Of a DNA stretch of 64,000 nt, positions 42,522 to 51,748 are shown piece by piece. This stretch comes from DATMRS01 sp035566015 (GTDB taxonomy: Bacteria; Pseudomonadota; Alphaproteobacteria; Sphingomonadales; Sphingomonadaceae), in NCBI GenBank assembly GCA_035566015.1, contig DATMRS010000005.1:1-64000 (forward strand), written 5' to 3'. The notes beneath the pieces are model-generated. The model was not told where the DNA came from, made no database searches, and was given only the letters and a program-made list of their open reading frames with translations. The position numbers and the translations under genes were made by a program. Numbering within the stretch: the first letter of the stretch is position 1; the number at the start of each line of letters is the position of its first letter.

Positions 42522-42612
42522 GTCACCCCGGCGGAAGCCGGGTCCGTGGATGCGGCTCGCCCCGTTATCGATCGGCCCGCCGTCCATGGATTTCCGACTT
42601 TCGTCGGAATGA
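42522..42612. repeat. Paired inverted intergenic repeats (REP-like)
   Basis: The left arm 42522-42550 (GTCACCCCGGCGGAAGCCGG core) and right arm 42583-42612 (CCATGGA, then ACTTTCGTCGGAATGAC) face each other. It belongs to the same family as the 17.1 and 21.5 kb repeats and lies between convergent genes. Confidence 0.7.
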
Positions 42613-42621
42613 CGGATGTCC

Positions 42622-43803
42622 CTAGGGCACGGGTTGGCGGACGGGCGGGCGTCCGCCGCCGGCGCGCTGGCGCATGATCCTGAGATAGGCGTCGACCAGC
42701 ACCTGATTGACCTCGTCCCAGCCATAGCGCGCGCTCGCGGCGCGGCCGGCGATGCCGGCAGCGGCGCGGGTGGCGTCGCTTTCGCAATAGCGCTGGAGGG
42801 CGTCGGCAAAGGCGGCGACCGCGCCTGGCCGGATGAGCTGGCCCGTCACGCCTTCCTCGACGAGGCTCTGGCTACCGGTCGCGCGTGCGGCGACGACGGG
42901 AAGGCCGGCGGCCATCGCCTCCAGCGTCACATTGCCGAACGTCTCGGTAACCGACGGATTGAACAGCATGTCCATCGAGGCGATCGCGCGGCCGAGATCG
43001 GGGCCCTTCTGGAAGCCCACGAAGATCGCGTCGGGCAGGCGCCGCTCGAACCAGTCGCGCGCCGGGCCGTCGCCGACGACGAGCACGCGATGGCGCACGC
43101 CGCGCCGGGCAAGCTGGTCGATCGTGTCCGAAAAGACGTCGAGCCCTTTTTCCATCACAAGACGGCCGACGAAGCCGATCGCGATCTCCTCGTCACCGAT
43201 CCCGAGCGCACGCCGCCATTCATGATCGCGCCGGGCGGGATCGAAGATATCGCGCTCCACCCCGCGCGACCAGATGCCGACGTCGAAGCTCATCCGCTGA
43301 TCGCGCAAGAGCTGCGCCATTGATTCGGACGGGGCGAAGATCGCATCGCAGCGGCGGTAGAAGCGGCGCAGCAGCGCCTCGATCAGCGGCTCGAGGAAAG
43401 CGAGGCCGTAATAACGGAAATAGGTTTCGAAGCGGGTGTGGACCGAGGCGACCGCCGGTATGTTCCAGCGGCGGGCGAGCGCGACCGCGCTGTGGCCCAG
43501 CATCTCGGGGCTGGCGACATGGATGATCGTCGGCGCGAACGCCTTTATGTCGCGCTTCACGCGCGGCGGGATGCAGAGCGGCGCGCGATATTCGGCGCGG
43601 CCCGGCACCGCGATTGCAGGCACGCCGATCACCTTGCCCACCGAGGGGAAGGCCGGCGTGTCGGTACGCGGCGAATAGATGCGCACCGCCGCCCCCTGCC
43701 GCAGCAGATAGCCGACGAGCCTATTCAGCGCCTGATTGGCGCCATCCCGCACATAATTATAGTTCCCCGTGAACAGGGCGACGCGAAGGTCCGTAACGTC
43801 CAT
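42622..43803 (-). CDS. GT4-family glycosyltransferase
   Basis: This 393-residue GT-B glycosyltransferase of the mannosyl/glucosyl GT4 family has an N-terminal acceptor domain (ALFTGNYNYVRDGANQAL; HVASPEMLGHSA) and a C-terminal donor domain (GFVGRLVMEKGLDVF; NPSVTETFGNVTLEAMAAGLPVV, read in two halves) with the E-x7-E motif. It resembles GDP-mannose-dependent mannosyltransferases of the MgtA/PimB type that modify glycolipids. The sugar and acceptor are not determinable here. Confidence 0.88.
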   Translation of the reverse strand: MDVTDLRVALFTGNYNYVRDGANQALNRLVGYLLRQGAAVRIYSPRTDTPAFPSVGKVIGVPAIAVPGRAEYRAPLCIPPRVKRDIKAFAPTIIHVASPEMLGHSAVALARRWNIPAVASVHTRFETYFRYYGLAFLEPLIEALLRRFYRRCDAIFAPSESMAQLLRDQRMSFDVGIWSRGVERDIFDPARRDHEWRRALGIGDEEIAIGFVGRLVMEKGLDVFSDTIDQLARRGVRHRVLVVGDGPARDWFERRLPDAIFVGFQKGPDLGRAIASMDMLFNPSVTETFGNVTLEAMAAGLPVVAARATGSQSLVEEGVTGQLIRPGAVAAFADALQRYCESDATRAAAGIAGRAASARYGWDEVNQVLVDAYLRIMRQRAGGGRPPVRQPVP

Positions 43804-43880
43804 GCGTCCCGATAGTCGCCGGCGCGCGAAAAGGCTATCGCAACGGTGACAGGCCGGCGAACATCAAAGGACAGGACGGC

Positions 43881-44291
43881 ATGGATCGCATCTTCTCCTC
43901 ATGGGCCAATCGCATCGCCGGCTGGGCGGGGCAGCCGCTGGCCTTCATCCTGGCGGCCTGCACCGTCCTGCTCTGGGCGGCGAGCGGCTGGCTGTTCCAT
44001 TATTCGGATACATGGCAGCTCGTCATCAACACCTCGACGACGATCGTCACCTTCCTGATGGTCTTCCTGATCAAGAACGCGCAGAATCGCGACGCGGCGG
44101 CACTGCAGGCGAAGCTGGACGAGCTGATCCGGGCGACCGAGACGGCGCGCAACCATTTCATCGGGATCGAGCATATGACCGATCGCGAGGTGGAACTGAT
44201 CCGGCAGGCGCTGGAAAAGGAATATGGCGATGGCGAGGTGACACCCACCACCAGCCATGCGGCGCTCCAGCGCCTGCTCGCCCGCATTTAG
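43881..44291 (+). CDS. Low-affinity iron permease family protein
   Basis: This 136-residue membrane protein has two hydrophobic helices (PLAFILAACTVLLWAASGWL; STTIVTFLMVFLIKN) followed by a soluble helix (LQAKLDELIRATETARNHFIG). This is the bacterial short form related to the yeast Fet4-type low-affinity iron permease. Transport activity is not established for these short proteins. Confidence 0.85.
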   Translation: MDRIFSSWANRIAGWAGQPLAFILAACTVLLWAASGWLFHYSDTWQLVINTSTTIVTFLMVFLIKNAQNRDAAALQAKLDELIRATETARNHFIGIEHMTDREVELIRQALEKEYGDGEVTPTTSHAALQRLLARI

Positions 44292-44353
44292 GGAAAAGCG
44301 GGCGGCTCGGCCGCTCTGGCGTTCGGCGGGCATTCGCGTCATGAAGACGCGCC

Positions 44354-45505
44354 ATGGCCCTTTCCTCCTTCCGCCCGCACCATCTGACCGCGCTGCGCGA
44401 CGAGGCGCGGCGGCGCCTGCCGCGCTTCGTGTTCGATTTCGTCGACGGCGCCGCGCATGGCGAGACGGGGCTGGCGCTCAACCGCGCGGCGTTCGATGCG
44501 GTGCGCCTGTTGCCGCGCATCCTATGCAGCCGCGACGTGCGCGACACCGGCGTTACCTTGTTCGGCACGCATTATGCCGCACCCTTCGGCATCGCGCCGA
44601 TCGGCATGGCGAACGTCATCGCACCGGGAACCGACCTTGCGCTCGCCCGCGCGGCGGCGGCGGCGAATATCGCCTATGCGCTTTCGACGGCGGCGACGAC
44701 ATCGATCGAGACGATCGCGGAGGCCGCGCCGGGAAGCTGGTTCCAGCTCTATGTCGGGCGTGACGCGGCGGTGAGCGATGATCTGCTGCGGCGGGCGGAG
44801 GCGGCGGGTTGCCCGGTGCTGATCGTCACCGGCGACGTGCCCGCGCCCGGCAAGCGGGTGCGCGACCTGGTCAACGGCTTTGCGCTGCCCTTCCGCCTGT
44901 CGCCGTCGATCGTGTCGGCGATGCTCGCCCATCCCGGCTGGGGCTGGCGGATGGCGCGCGAGGGCGGGCCGCGCTTCGCCAATCTCGCATCCTATGCCGG
45001 GTCGGGGGCGTCGGCCTATGCGCTCGCCCGCTTCATGGCGTCGCAAAGCTCGGCGCGGCTCGACTGGGATTTGCTGCGTGAGATACGCCAGCGCTGGTCG
45101 CGGCCGATGCTGTTGAAAGGCGTGCTGCACCCGGCGGATGCGGTGAAGGCGCGCGAGATCGGCGTCGACGGCATCGTCGTTTCGAATCATGGCGCGCGGC
45201 AGCTCGACGCCGCGCTTGCCCCGATCGCGGCGCTGCCGGCGGTGCGCGCGGCGGTGGGCGAGGGCGTGCCCGTCCTGCTCGACGGCGGTGTGCGATCGGG
45301 CGAGGATATCGCGCGCGCGCTGATCCTCGGGGCGGACATGGTGCTGCTCGGCCGGCCTTTCCTCTACGCCGTCGCGGCGATGGGGCGGATGCGCGGGCCG
45401 CCCTGGGTGATCGAGACGCTGGTCGACGAGTTCGACCGGGCGCTCGCGCATCTCGGCTGCGTCGGCGCGGCGGACCTCGACCGCGCGCTGCTCGCGTCCG
45501 GTTAG
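44354..45505 (+). CDS. FMN-dependent alpha-hydroxyacid oxidase/dehydrogenase
   Basis: This 383-residue TIM-barrel flavoenzyme of the glycolate oxidase / L-lactate dehydrogenase family has the catalytic base H279 and R282 in SNHGARQLD, flavin-contacting K255, D161 in TGDVPAPGKRVRD and Y133 in WFQLYVGRD. The substrate carboxylate-binding tyrosine of the usual YDYxxGGA stretch appears as phenylalanine (F29 in VFDFVDGAA), which may alter specificity. The product is a 2-oxoacid. It converges with the MFS gene with a 4-nt overlap of ends. Confidence 0.88.
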   Translation: MALSSFRPHHLTALRDEARRRLPRFVFDFVDGAAHGETGLALNRAAFDAVRLLPRILCSRDVRDTGVTLFGTHYAAPFGIAPIGMANVIAPGTDLALARAAAAANIAYALSTAATTSIETIAEAAPGSWFQLYVGRDAAVSDDLLRRAEAAGCPVLIVTGDVPAPGKRVRDLVNGFALPFRLSPSIVSAMLAHPGWGWRMAREGGPRFANLASYAGSGASAYALARFMASQSSARLDWDLLREIRQRWSRPMLLKGVLHPADAVKAREIGVDGIVVSNHGARQLDAALAPIAALPAVRAAVGEGVPVLLDGGVRSGEDIARALILGADMVLLGRPFLYAVAAMGRMRGPPWVIETLVDEFDRALAHLGCVGAADLDRALLASG

Positions 45506-47085
45506 ACCCGCTCCCCCGCCGCGCGGGCGCGGTCGAGCAGGCTCGCCTCCATCGCGGGCAAACGGCGCGCGGCGAAGGCGAAGAGCGCGAGGACGATCGG
45601 CACCAGCGCCAGCACCGAAAGGATGGCGAGCCTGAGATCGCCGGTGACGTCGCTCACCAGCCCCACCAGATAGGGGCCGAGGCCGAGGCCGATCAGATTG
45701 GTGCCGAGCAACTGCACCGCCGTCGCGACGCCCCGCATGCGCGGCAGGACGTGATCCTGACAGGTGGCGAAGACCGGTCCCAGCCACATCGTCAGGCAGA
45801 GCGTCGCCAGCCCATAAGCGAGATAGAAATGCGTCACCGATGCGGTGTTGTACTGCCAGAGGGTGAGGAGGGTTGAGAGGGTCGCGGCGATGCCCGCCAC
45901 CCAGAGTCTTCCCGCCGGATGCGCGAGGCGCGCCCGATCGGCGACGATCCCGCCGATCGCGGTGCCCAGCCCGCCGGCGGCGGCCGAGATCGCGCCGAGC
46001 GTGAAGCCCGCTTCGGGCGGCAGGCCGAGATAGCTCTTGCCGTAAACGTAAAGGAAGGCGGCGATGCCGTAGCTGCTGAGGCTCAGGAGGCCCCCGCCCA
46101 CCGCCAGCGCGACGAAGCTGGGGCTGTCGACGATCAGCGCCGCGGCCGCCGGATCGCGCCGCCGGATCGATTGGACCCAGCTTCCCGTCGCATAGACGCC
46201 GATCGCGATCGCGGCCCACTGGACGAGGTTGGTGCTGACCGGCAGGCCAGCGATCGTGCCGAGCAAAGCCCGCTTGTCGGGCGCGAGCAGATGGCCCGCC
46301 GCCTCGGTCGCGATCACTGCGCCGAGGATGCAGGCGAGGAGCAGCGCCAGATTGGCGCGGGATCGGCCGAACAGCGGGAAGAGCGCGCCCAGCTCGCGCA
46401 GCGCCGCGCGGAAGGGATCGGGAGCCGGCGGCTGCGGCTGGCCGTCGATCGCGCCGCGCACCGGCTCGCGCACCGTCAGCAGCAGAAGGAGGGCGAGGAG
46501 CAGGCCGGGCAGGCCGACCGCGAGATAGGCCGCCTGCCAGCCCTTGAGCGCGAAGGGCGCGCCGGCGGCGCTCGCGGCCAGCCGGTCCCATGCCGCGACG
46601 ATGCCGCCGCCGATCATCAGCGACGCGCCGCTGCCCAGATAGATGCCGCACGAATAGAGGGCGAGGGCGGTGGCGCGCTGCCGCTTGGGGAAATAATCCT
46701 GGAGGATCGAGAAAGCGGCGGGCGCGGCGCTCGCCTCGCCGACGCCGACGCCGACGCGCGCGAGCGCGAGTTGGGCGAAATGGCCGGCGAGCCCCGAGCA
46801 GGCGGTGAGCGCCGACCAGAGGCTGAGCCCCAGCGACAGGGTGCGCACCCGGTGCCAGCCGTCCGCCAGCTTCGCCAGCGGCACCCCGAACAAGGCGTAG
46901 AATAAGGCGAAGGCGGTGCCGAACAGCAGGCCGAGCTGCGCGTCGGTCAGCCCCAGATCGGCCTTGAGCGAGGGCGCGAGGATGATGACGATCTGGCGAT
47001 CGATGAAGTTGAAGGCATAAACGAGCGTGAACAGCCCGAGCACATACCAGCGGTACGCCCCATAAGGCCGGGCCTCACCGGTCAT
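45502..47085 (-). CDS. MFS transporter, spinster-like
   Basis: This 527-residue major facilitator has the FTLVYAFNFIDRQIVIILAP first helix and GVGVGEASAAPAAFSILQDYFPKRQRA, typical of spinster-type MFS proteins abundant in sphingomonads. A long loop after helix 6 contains a Pro-rich region. The cargo is unknown. It ends 4 nt into the convergent hydroxyacid oxidase gene. Confidence 0.86.
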   Translation of the reverse strand: MTGEARPYGAYRWYVLGLFTLVYAFNFIDRQIVIILAPSLKADLGLTDAQLGLLFGTAFALFYALFGVPLAKLADGWHRVRTLSLGLSLWSALTACSGLAGHFAQLALARVGVGVGEASAAPAAFSILQDYFPKRQRATALALYSCGIYLGSGASLMIGGGIVAAWDRLAASAAGAPFALKGWQAAYLAVGLPGLLLALLLLLTVREPVRGAIDGQPQPPAPDPFRAALRELGALFPLFGRSRANLALLLACILGAVIATEAAGHLLAPDKRALLGTIAGLPVSTNLVQWAAIAIGVYATGSWVQSIRRRDPAAAALIVDSPSFVALAVGGGLLSLSSYGIAAFLYVYGKSYLGLPPEAGFTLGAISAAAGGLGTAIGGIVADRARLAHPAGRLWVAGIAATLSTLLTLWQYNTASVTHFYLAYGLATLCLTMWLGPVFATCQDHVLPRMRGVATAVQLLGTNLIGLGLGPYLVGLVSDVTGDLRLAILSVLALVPIVLALFAFAARRLPAMEASLLDRARAAGERV

Positions 47086-47156
47086 CGATCCTCCCCCGGC
47101 TTCAACCCGCCGCCCGTACCTGCCATAGGCAGGCGATGCCTTTTAGGGAGTTTGAC

Positions 47157-47633
47157 GTGAACGTAAAGCCTGCCGTCCTTTTCGTCTGCCTCGGCAATAT
47201 CTGCCGCTCCCCGCTGGCGGAGGAGGCGTTCCGGCGCGAGGCGGCGCGCATCGGCCTCGATGCCGAGGTGGATTCGGCGGGCACGGGCGACTGGCATATC
47301 GGCCGCGCGCCCGATCCGCGCGCGCAGGCGGTGGCGGTGCGCAACGGCGCGGATATCGCGCATCTGCGCGCCCGGCAGGTGACGCCCGACGATTTCCGTC
47401 GCTTCACCCATATCATCGCGCTCGACACGCAGAATCTGGCCGATCTGGAGGCGTTGCGCCCCGCCGACGGCACCGCGTCGCTCTCGCTGCTGCTCGATCA
47501 TCTGCCGGGGCGCGAGGGACAGGCGGTGGCCGATCCTTATTATGGCGAGGACGCCGGGTTCGACACCACCTGGCGCGAAGTGACCGAGGCGACCGCCGCG
47601 CTGGCGCGGGAGATCGCGGCCGGACGGGGCTGA
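47157..47633 (+). CDS. Low-molecular-weight protein tyrosine phosphatase
   Basis: This protein has the LMW-PTP P-loop C11-L-G-N-I-C-R17-S and the general acid loop DPYYG near residue 129. It dephosphorylates phosphotyrosine proteins, often in exopolysaccharide control. The GTG at 47157 follows AGGGAG with 6-nt spacing and gives the family-standard N-terminus; an in-frame ATG at 47136 would add 7 residues. No partner tyrosine kinase is nearby. Confidence 0.88.
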   Translation: MNVKPAVLFVCLGNICRSPLAEEAFRREAARIGLDAEVDSAGTGDWHIGRAPDPRAQAVAVRNGADIAHLRARQVTPDDFRRFTHIIALDTQNLADLEALRPADGTASLSLLLDHLPGREGQAVADPYYGEDAGFDTTWREVTEATAALAREIAAGRG

Positions 47634-47713
47634 CGCCTGCGCCGTCCATGGCGCGGCGATGAACCAAATGTCCGGGCGTCTGTTTGCTCCCCGCAGGCAA
47701 AGAGCGGGGTATC

Positions 47714-49018
47714 GTGGCGCCGTCGGACCAGCCCGAGACGAGACAGGGCGTCACCCGATCCGGGCCGGCGAAGCGCGGTGCACTGCGGATGCTGGGCACC
47801 GGGATCATCACCGGAGCGGCGGACGACGACCCGTCCGCGATCGGCACCTATGCCAGCGCGGGGGCGATGTTCGGGCTGGCTTTCCTGTGGATCGCGCCCG
47901 TCCTGCTGCCGATGATGTTCGCCGTCACCTATCTCTCGGCGAAGCTGGGGCGGGTCTATGGCAAGGGGTTGTTCGCGGCGGTGCGCGACCGCTACTCGCC
48001 CGGCCTTCTCTATCCGCTGATGATCGGCGCCTTCACGGGCAATGTGATCGAGGCGGCGGCCAATCTCGGCGGGGTGGGCGCGGCGCTGGGCCTGCTGGTC
48101 CCGCTTCCCGTGCCGGCGATCGTGGTGGCGGTCGCGATCGGCGTCTTCCTGTTCCAGTTGTTCGGCAGCTACGAACTGCTGCGCCGCATCTTCCGCTGGC
48201 TGACGCTGGCGCTGTTCGCCTATGTCGCGGCGGCGATCCTCGCGCGGCCCGACTGGGGCGAGGTGCTGCGCGCGACGATCCGGCCGCACATCCGCTTCTC
48301 GTCCGATTTTCTGGCGATGATCGTCGCCTGCATCGGCACGTCGCTGTCGGCCTACATCTATACGTGGCAGTCCAATCAGGAGGTGGAGGAGCAGATCGAC
48401 GAAGGCAAGCTCACCGCGCGGCAACGGCGCGGCGCCAGCCGGCGCGAACTGGCGCGCACGCGGCGCGACGTGATGATCGGCATGATCTTCGCCAACCTCA
48501 TCCTTTATTTCATCGTCCTGTCGACCGCCGCGACGCTGCACCCCAATGGCGTCACGCGGATCGACAGCGCGGCGCAGGCCGCGCAGGCGCTGGAGCCGCT
48601 TGCCGGGGCGGGGGCCAAATGGCTGTTCGCGCTGGGCGTGGTGGGCGTCGGCTTCCTCGCCATCCCGGTGATGACGACGGGCGCCGCCTATGATCTGGTG
48701 CAGGGGCTGGGCGAAGGCGGCACGCTGCACCACCGGATCGGTGATGCGAAATTGTTCTATGGTGTCATCCTGATCGTGACGGCGGTGTCGGTCGGGCTCA
48801 ATTTCCTCGGCCTCAATCCGATGCGCGCGCTGGTTCTTTCGGGGATCGTGCAGGGCTTTTCGGTGCCGCCGCTGCTGCTCGTCATGATGCTGATGACCAA
48901 CAGCCGGCGCATGATGGGCGAAAGGCGCAACAGCCTGCTGTTGAACATCATCGGCTGGACGACGACGGCGGCCACCTTCGCCGCGACCGCCTGCCTGGTG
49001 GGAAGCTGGTTCTGGTGA
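47714..49018 (+). CDS. Nramp-like divalent metal transporter lacking canonical metal motifs
   Basis: This 434-residue protein has 11 or so helices and the Nramp fold pattern. The helix-1 motif, DPGN in true Nramp metal transporters, reads DPSA here (residues 39-42 in AADDDPSAIGTYASAG). The helix-6 region, normally with a methionine ligand (MPHN), reads GTSLSAYIYTWQSNQ. This resembles the divergent Nramp-related group; substrate could be Mg2+ or none of the usual transition metals. The start is the GTG at 47714 after AGCGGGG. Confidence 0.82.
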   Translation: MAPSDQPETRQGVTRSGPAKRGALRMLGTGIITGAADDDPSAIGTYASAGAMFGLAFLWIAPVLLPMMFAVTYLSAKLGRVYGKGLFAAVRDRYSPGLLYPLMIGAFTGNVIEAAANLGGVGAALGLLVPLPVPAIVVAVAIGVFLFQLFGSYELLRRIFRWLTLALFAYVAAAILARPDWGEVLRATIRPHIRFSSDFLAMIVACIGTSLSAYIYTWQSNQEVEEQIDEGKLTARQRRGASRRELARTRRDVMIGMIFANLILYFIVLSTAATLHPNGVTRIDSAAQAAQALEPLAGAGAKWLFALGVVGVGFLAIPVMTTGAAYDLVQGLGEGGTLHHRIGDAKLFYGVILIVTAVSVGLNFLGLNPMRALVLSGIVQGFSVPPLLLVMMLMTNSRRMMGERRNSLLLNIIGWTTTAATFAATACLVGSWFW

Positions 49019-49029
49019 GGGGCTGCGCC

Positions 49030-49058
49030 TTGACTCATCGGCTGCCGGCCGGCATAGG
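49030..49058 (+). promoter_or_regulatory. Possible rpsD promoter
   Basis: TTGACT (49030-49035) is followed after 17 nt by CATAGG (49053-49058), about 120 nt before rpsD. The -35 is good and the -10 weak. This is a guess from consensus only. Confidence 0.3.
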
Positions 49059-49175
49059 CCGCGCTTCGCAATTGGCCCCGCATCCCGGTGAAGCGGTGGC
49101 CCTGCCGTGGCCCTTCGACAGGCGGCGCGCAGCGCGGCGTACTGGGAAGACCGTTGTAGCAATTGGAGTCACGTC

Positions 49176-49790
49176 ATGTCGAAGCGCAACAGCGCCAAGT
49201 ATAAGCTCGATCGCCGGATGGGCGAGAATATCTGGGGTCGCCCGAAGAGCCCGGTCAACAAGCGCGAATATGGCCCCGGCCAGCACGGCCAGCGCCGCAA
49301 GGGCAAGATTTCGGACTATGGCCTGCAGCTCAAGGCGAAGCAGAAGCTGAAGGGCTATTATGGCGACGTGACCGAGAAGCAGTTCAAGAAGGCCTATGTC
49401 GAGGCCGCCCGGATGAAGGGCGACACATCGCAGAACCTGATCGGCCTGCTGGAGCGCAGGCTGGACGCGATCGTCTATCGCGCCAAGTTCGCGCCGACGA
49501 TCTTCTCCGCGCGCCAGCTCGTCAGCCACGGCCACATCCGCGTCAACGGCGTGAAGTGCAACATCGCCTCGCGCCAGGTGCGCCCGGGCGACGAGATCAC
49601 GCTGGGCAGCAAGGCGCAGGAAATGGCGCTGGTGATGGAAGCGCAGGGCCTGTCCGAGCGGGATATCCCCGAATATGTCGCCTCCGACGGCGCCGCCAAG
49701 GTGACGTTCGTGCGCGTGCCGACGCTCGATGAGGTGCCCTATCCGGTGAAGATGGAGCCGAACCTCGTCGTCGAATTCTATTCGCGCTGA
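49176..49790 (+). CDS. rpsD: 30S ribosomal protein S4
   Basis: This 204-residue protein has the S4 sequence throughout: SKRNSAKYKLDRRMGENIWG, REYGPGQHGQRRKGK, the S4 RNA-binding domain LERRLDAIVYRAKFAPT, and HGHIRVNGVKCNIAS. It nucleates 30S assembly on 16S rRNA. It stands alone rather than in the alpha operon, as is common in alphaproteobacteria, and ends in a strong terminator. Confidence 0.98.
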   Translation: MSKRNSAKYKLDRRMGENIWGRPKSPVNKREYGPGQHGQRRKGKISDYGLQLKAKQKLKGYYGDVTEKQFKKAYVEAARMKGDTSQNLIGLLERRLDAIVYRAKFAPTIFSARQLVSHGHIRVNGVKCNIASRQVRPGDEITLGSKAQEMALVMEAQGLSERDIPEYVASDGAAKVTFVRVPTLDEVPYPVKMEPNLVVEFYSR

Positions 49791-49811
49791 TCCTTTCGGC
49801 CAGTACGAAAC

Positions 49812-49844
49812 AAGAAGGGCGGTCCCGCCGGGGCCGCCCTTCTT
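49812..49844 (+). terminator. Rho-independent terminator after rpsD
   Basis: A 14-bp stem with one bulged T (AAGAAGGGCGG...CCGCCCTTCTT) lies 22 nt after the rpsD stop and ends in CTTCTTG. Confidence 0.85.
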
Positions 49845-49866
49845 GCATGGGACGCCGCACGCTGCC

Positions 49867-50859
49867 ATGAGCCGCGCCATGACCCTGAGCCAGCCCCCCG
49901 AATGGGCGCCGCACGAGCGCGTCTGGATCGGCTTTCCGAGCAATGCGAACGAATGGCCCGCCGGGCTGGACGCGCCGCGCGCCGAGATCGCGGCCTTCGC
50001 CAATGCCGTCCATGCGGGCGGGCGGGGCGAGCGCGTCGTGCTGGTGGCGGGCGATGCCGCCTCGGCCGATGCGGCGCGCGCGCTGGTCGAGCCAGGCGTC
50101 GAGGTGGAGGAACATCGCATCGGCGACGTCTGGCTGCGCGATACCGGCCCGATCATCGTCACCGGCGAGGCGCGGCCGATCGCGCTCGATTTCGGCTTCA
50201 ACGGCTGGGGCGGCAAATATGAGATGGCGGGCGACGAGGATATCGCGCCGCGCCTCGCGGGCACGCTGCCGCTCGTCGTGCGGAAGCGCGACTGGGTGTT
50301 CGAGGGCGGCGCGATCGACGTCGACGGCGCGGGGCTGGGCGTCACGACCGAGCAATGTTTGCTCCACCCCAATCGCAATCCCTGGGCGTCGCGCGCGGAG
50401 ATCGAGGCGCGGCTGCGCGAGGATCTGGGGGTCGATCGGCTGCTGTGGCTCGGCAGCGGCCTGCTGAACGACCATACCGACGGCCATGTCGACAATCTCG
50501 CACGTTTCGTCGCCCCCGGCCGTATCGCGCTGCCCGATCCGACCGATGATGATCCCAACGAGGCGGTCTATCGCGATGCCCGGCACCGCGCGCGTGTCTT
50601 CGGGCTGGAGATCGTGCCAATCCCCTCGGCGGGCAAGGTGGAGCGGAACGGACAGATCGTGCCCGCCTCCTACATGAACTTCTATATCGGCAACGCGGTT
50701 GTCGTCGTGCCCGTTTATGGTGCGGCGAACGACGATGTGGCGGTGGCGGCGATCGCGGACCTGTTCCCCGGTCGCGACACGATCGGGCTGCGCGCCGACG
50801 CGGTGCTGGCGGGCGGCGGCAGTTTCCACTGCATCAGCCAGCAGGTGCCGCGCGGCTGA
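49867..50859 (+). CDS. aguA: Agmatine deiminase
   Basis: This 330-residue enzyme of the PAD fold converts agmatine to N-carbamoylputrescine plus ammonia. Visible features are ERVWIGFPSNANEWP, DVWLRDTGPIIV, the HxD site NDHTDGHVDN and the catalytic cysteine C322 in GGGSFHCISQQ. The next step enzyme follows after 11 nt, giving the putrescine-forming aguAB pair. The start is uncertain (49867 or 49879). Confidence 0.93.
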   Translation: MSRAMTLSQPPEWAPHERVWIGFPSNANEWPAGLDAPRAEIAAFANAVHAGGRGERVVLVAGDAASADAARALVEPGVEVEEHRIGDVWLRDTGPIIVTGEARPIALDFGFNGWGGKYEMAGDEDIAPRLAGTLPLVVRKRDWVFEGGAIDVDGAGLGVTTEQCLLHPNRNPWASRAEIEARLREDLGVDRLLWLGSGLLNDHTDGHVDNLARFVAPGRIALPDPTDDDPNEAVYRDARHRARVFGLEIVPIPSAGKVERNGQIVPASYMNFYIGNAVVVVPVYGAANDDVAVAAIADLFPGRDTIGLRADAVLAGGGSFHCISQQVPRG

Positions 50860-50870
50860 AGGAGGACGCG

Positions 50871-51719
50871 ATGACCGAGATTACCGTGGCCGCGCTCCAG
50901 CTCGCGCTGAGCGACGACATCGACACCAATATCGCCGCCGTTTCCGAACTGGTGCGCGAGGCGGCGGCGAAAGGCGCGTCGGTCATCCTGCCGCCCGAAT
51001 TGTTCGAGGGCCATTATTTCTGCCAGACCGAGGACGAGGCGCTGTTCGTGCGCGCGAAACCGGTCGGCGAGCATAAGGCCGTGCGCGCGATGCAGGCGCT
51101 GGCCCGCGACCTCGGTATCGCGATCCCGACCAGCTTTTTCGAGGCGGACGGCCCGCATCATTACAACAGTCTGGCGATGATCGACGCGACCGGCGCGGTG
51201 CAGGGCGTCTATCGCAAGAGCCATATTCCCGACGGGCCGGGTTATGAGGAGAAATATTATTTCCGCCCCGGCAATAGCGGTTTCAAGGTGTGGCCGACGC
51301 CCGCCGCGACGATCGGCGTCGGCGTCTGCTGGGATCAATGGTATCCCGAAACCGCGCGCGCGATGATGCTGATGGGGGCGGAGCTGCTCTTCTTCCCCAC
51401 CGCGATCGGCAGCGAACCCTATGACGCCGATCTGGACACGAGCCGGATGTGGCGGCGCGCGATGGTGGGCCATGCGGTGTCGAACGTAGCGCCGGTGATC
51501 GCCGCGAACCGGATCGGCACCGAAGGCGGAATCCGCTTCTACGGGCACAGCTTCATCGTCGACGAATGGGGCGACGAGCTGGCGAGCTTCGGCGCGACCG
51601 AGACGGGCGTGCTCACCGCGACGATCGACCTTGATCGGGTGCGCCGGCATCGCGCGGGTTTCGGCTTCTTCCGCGATCGCCGGCCGGAGCTTTACGGGCG
51701 GCTGACGCAGGATATCTGA
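50871..51719 (+). CDS. aguB: N-carbamoylputrescine amidase
   Basis: This 282-residue nitrilase-fold amidase has the Glu-Lys-Cys triad E43 (PPELFEGHYF), K116 (YRKSHIPD) and C153 (GVCWDQWYPE). It hydrolyses N-carbamoylputrescine to putrescine, CO2 and ammonia. GAAGGAGG precedes the start. It forms an operon with aguA, so both specificities support each other. Confidence 0.94.
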   Translation: MTEITVAALQLALSDDIDTNIAAVSELVREAAAKGASVILPPELFEGHYFCQTEDEALFVRAKPVGEHKAVRAMQALARDLGIAIPTSFFEADGPHHYNSLAMIDATGAVQGVYRKSHIPDGPGYEEKYYFRPGNSGFKVWPTPAATIGVGVCWDQWYPETARAMMLMGAELLFFPTAIGSEPYDADLDTSRMWRRAMVGHAVSNVAPVIAANRIGTEGGIRFYGHSFIVDEWGDELASFGATETGVLTATIDLDRVRRHRAGFGFFRDRRPELYGRLTQDI

Positions 51720-51748
51720 TCCACGGTCGGGCGCGGGAGAGGCAAGGC

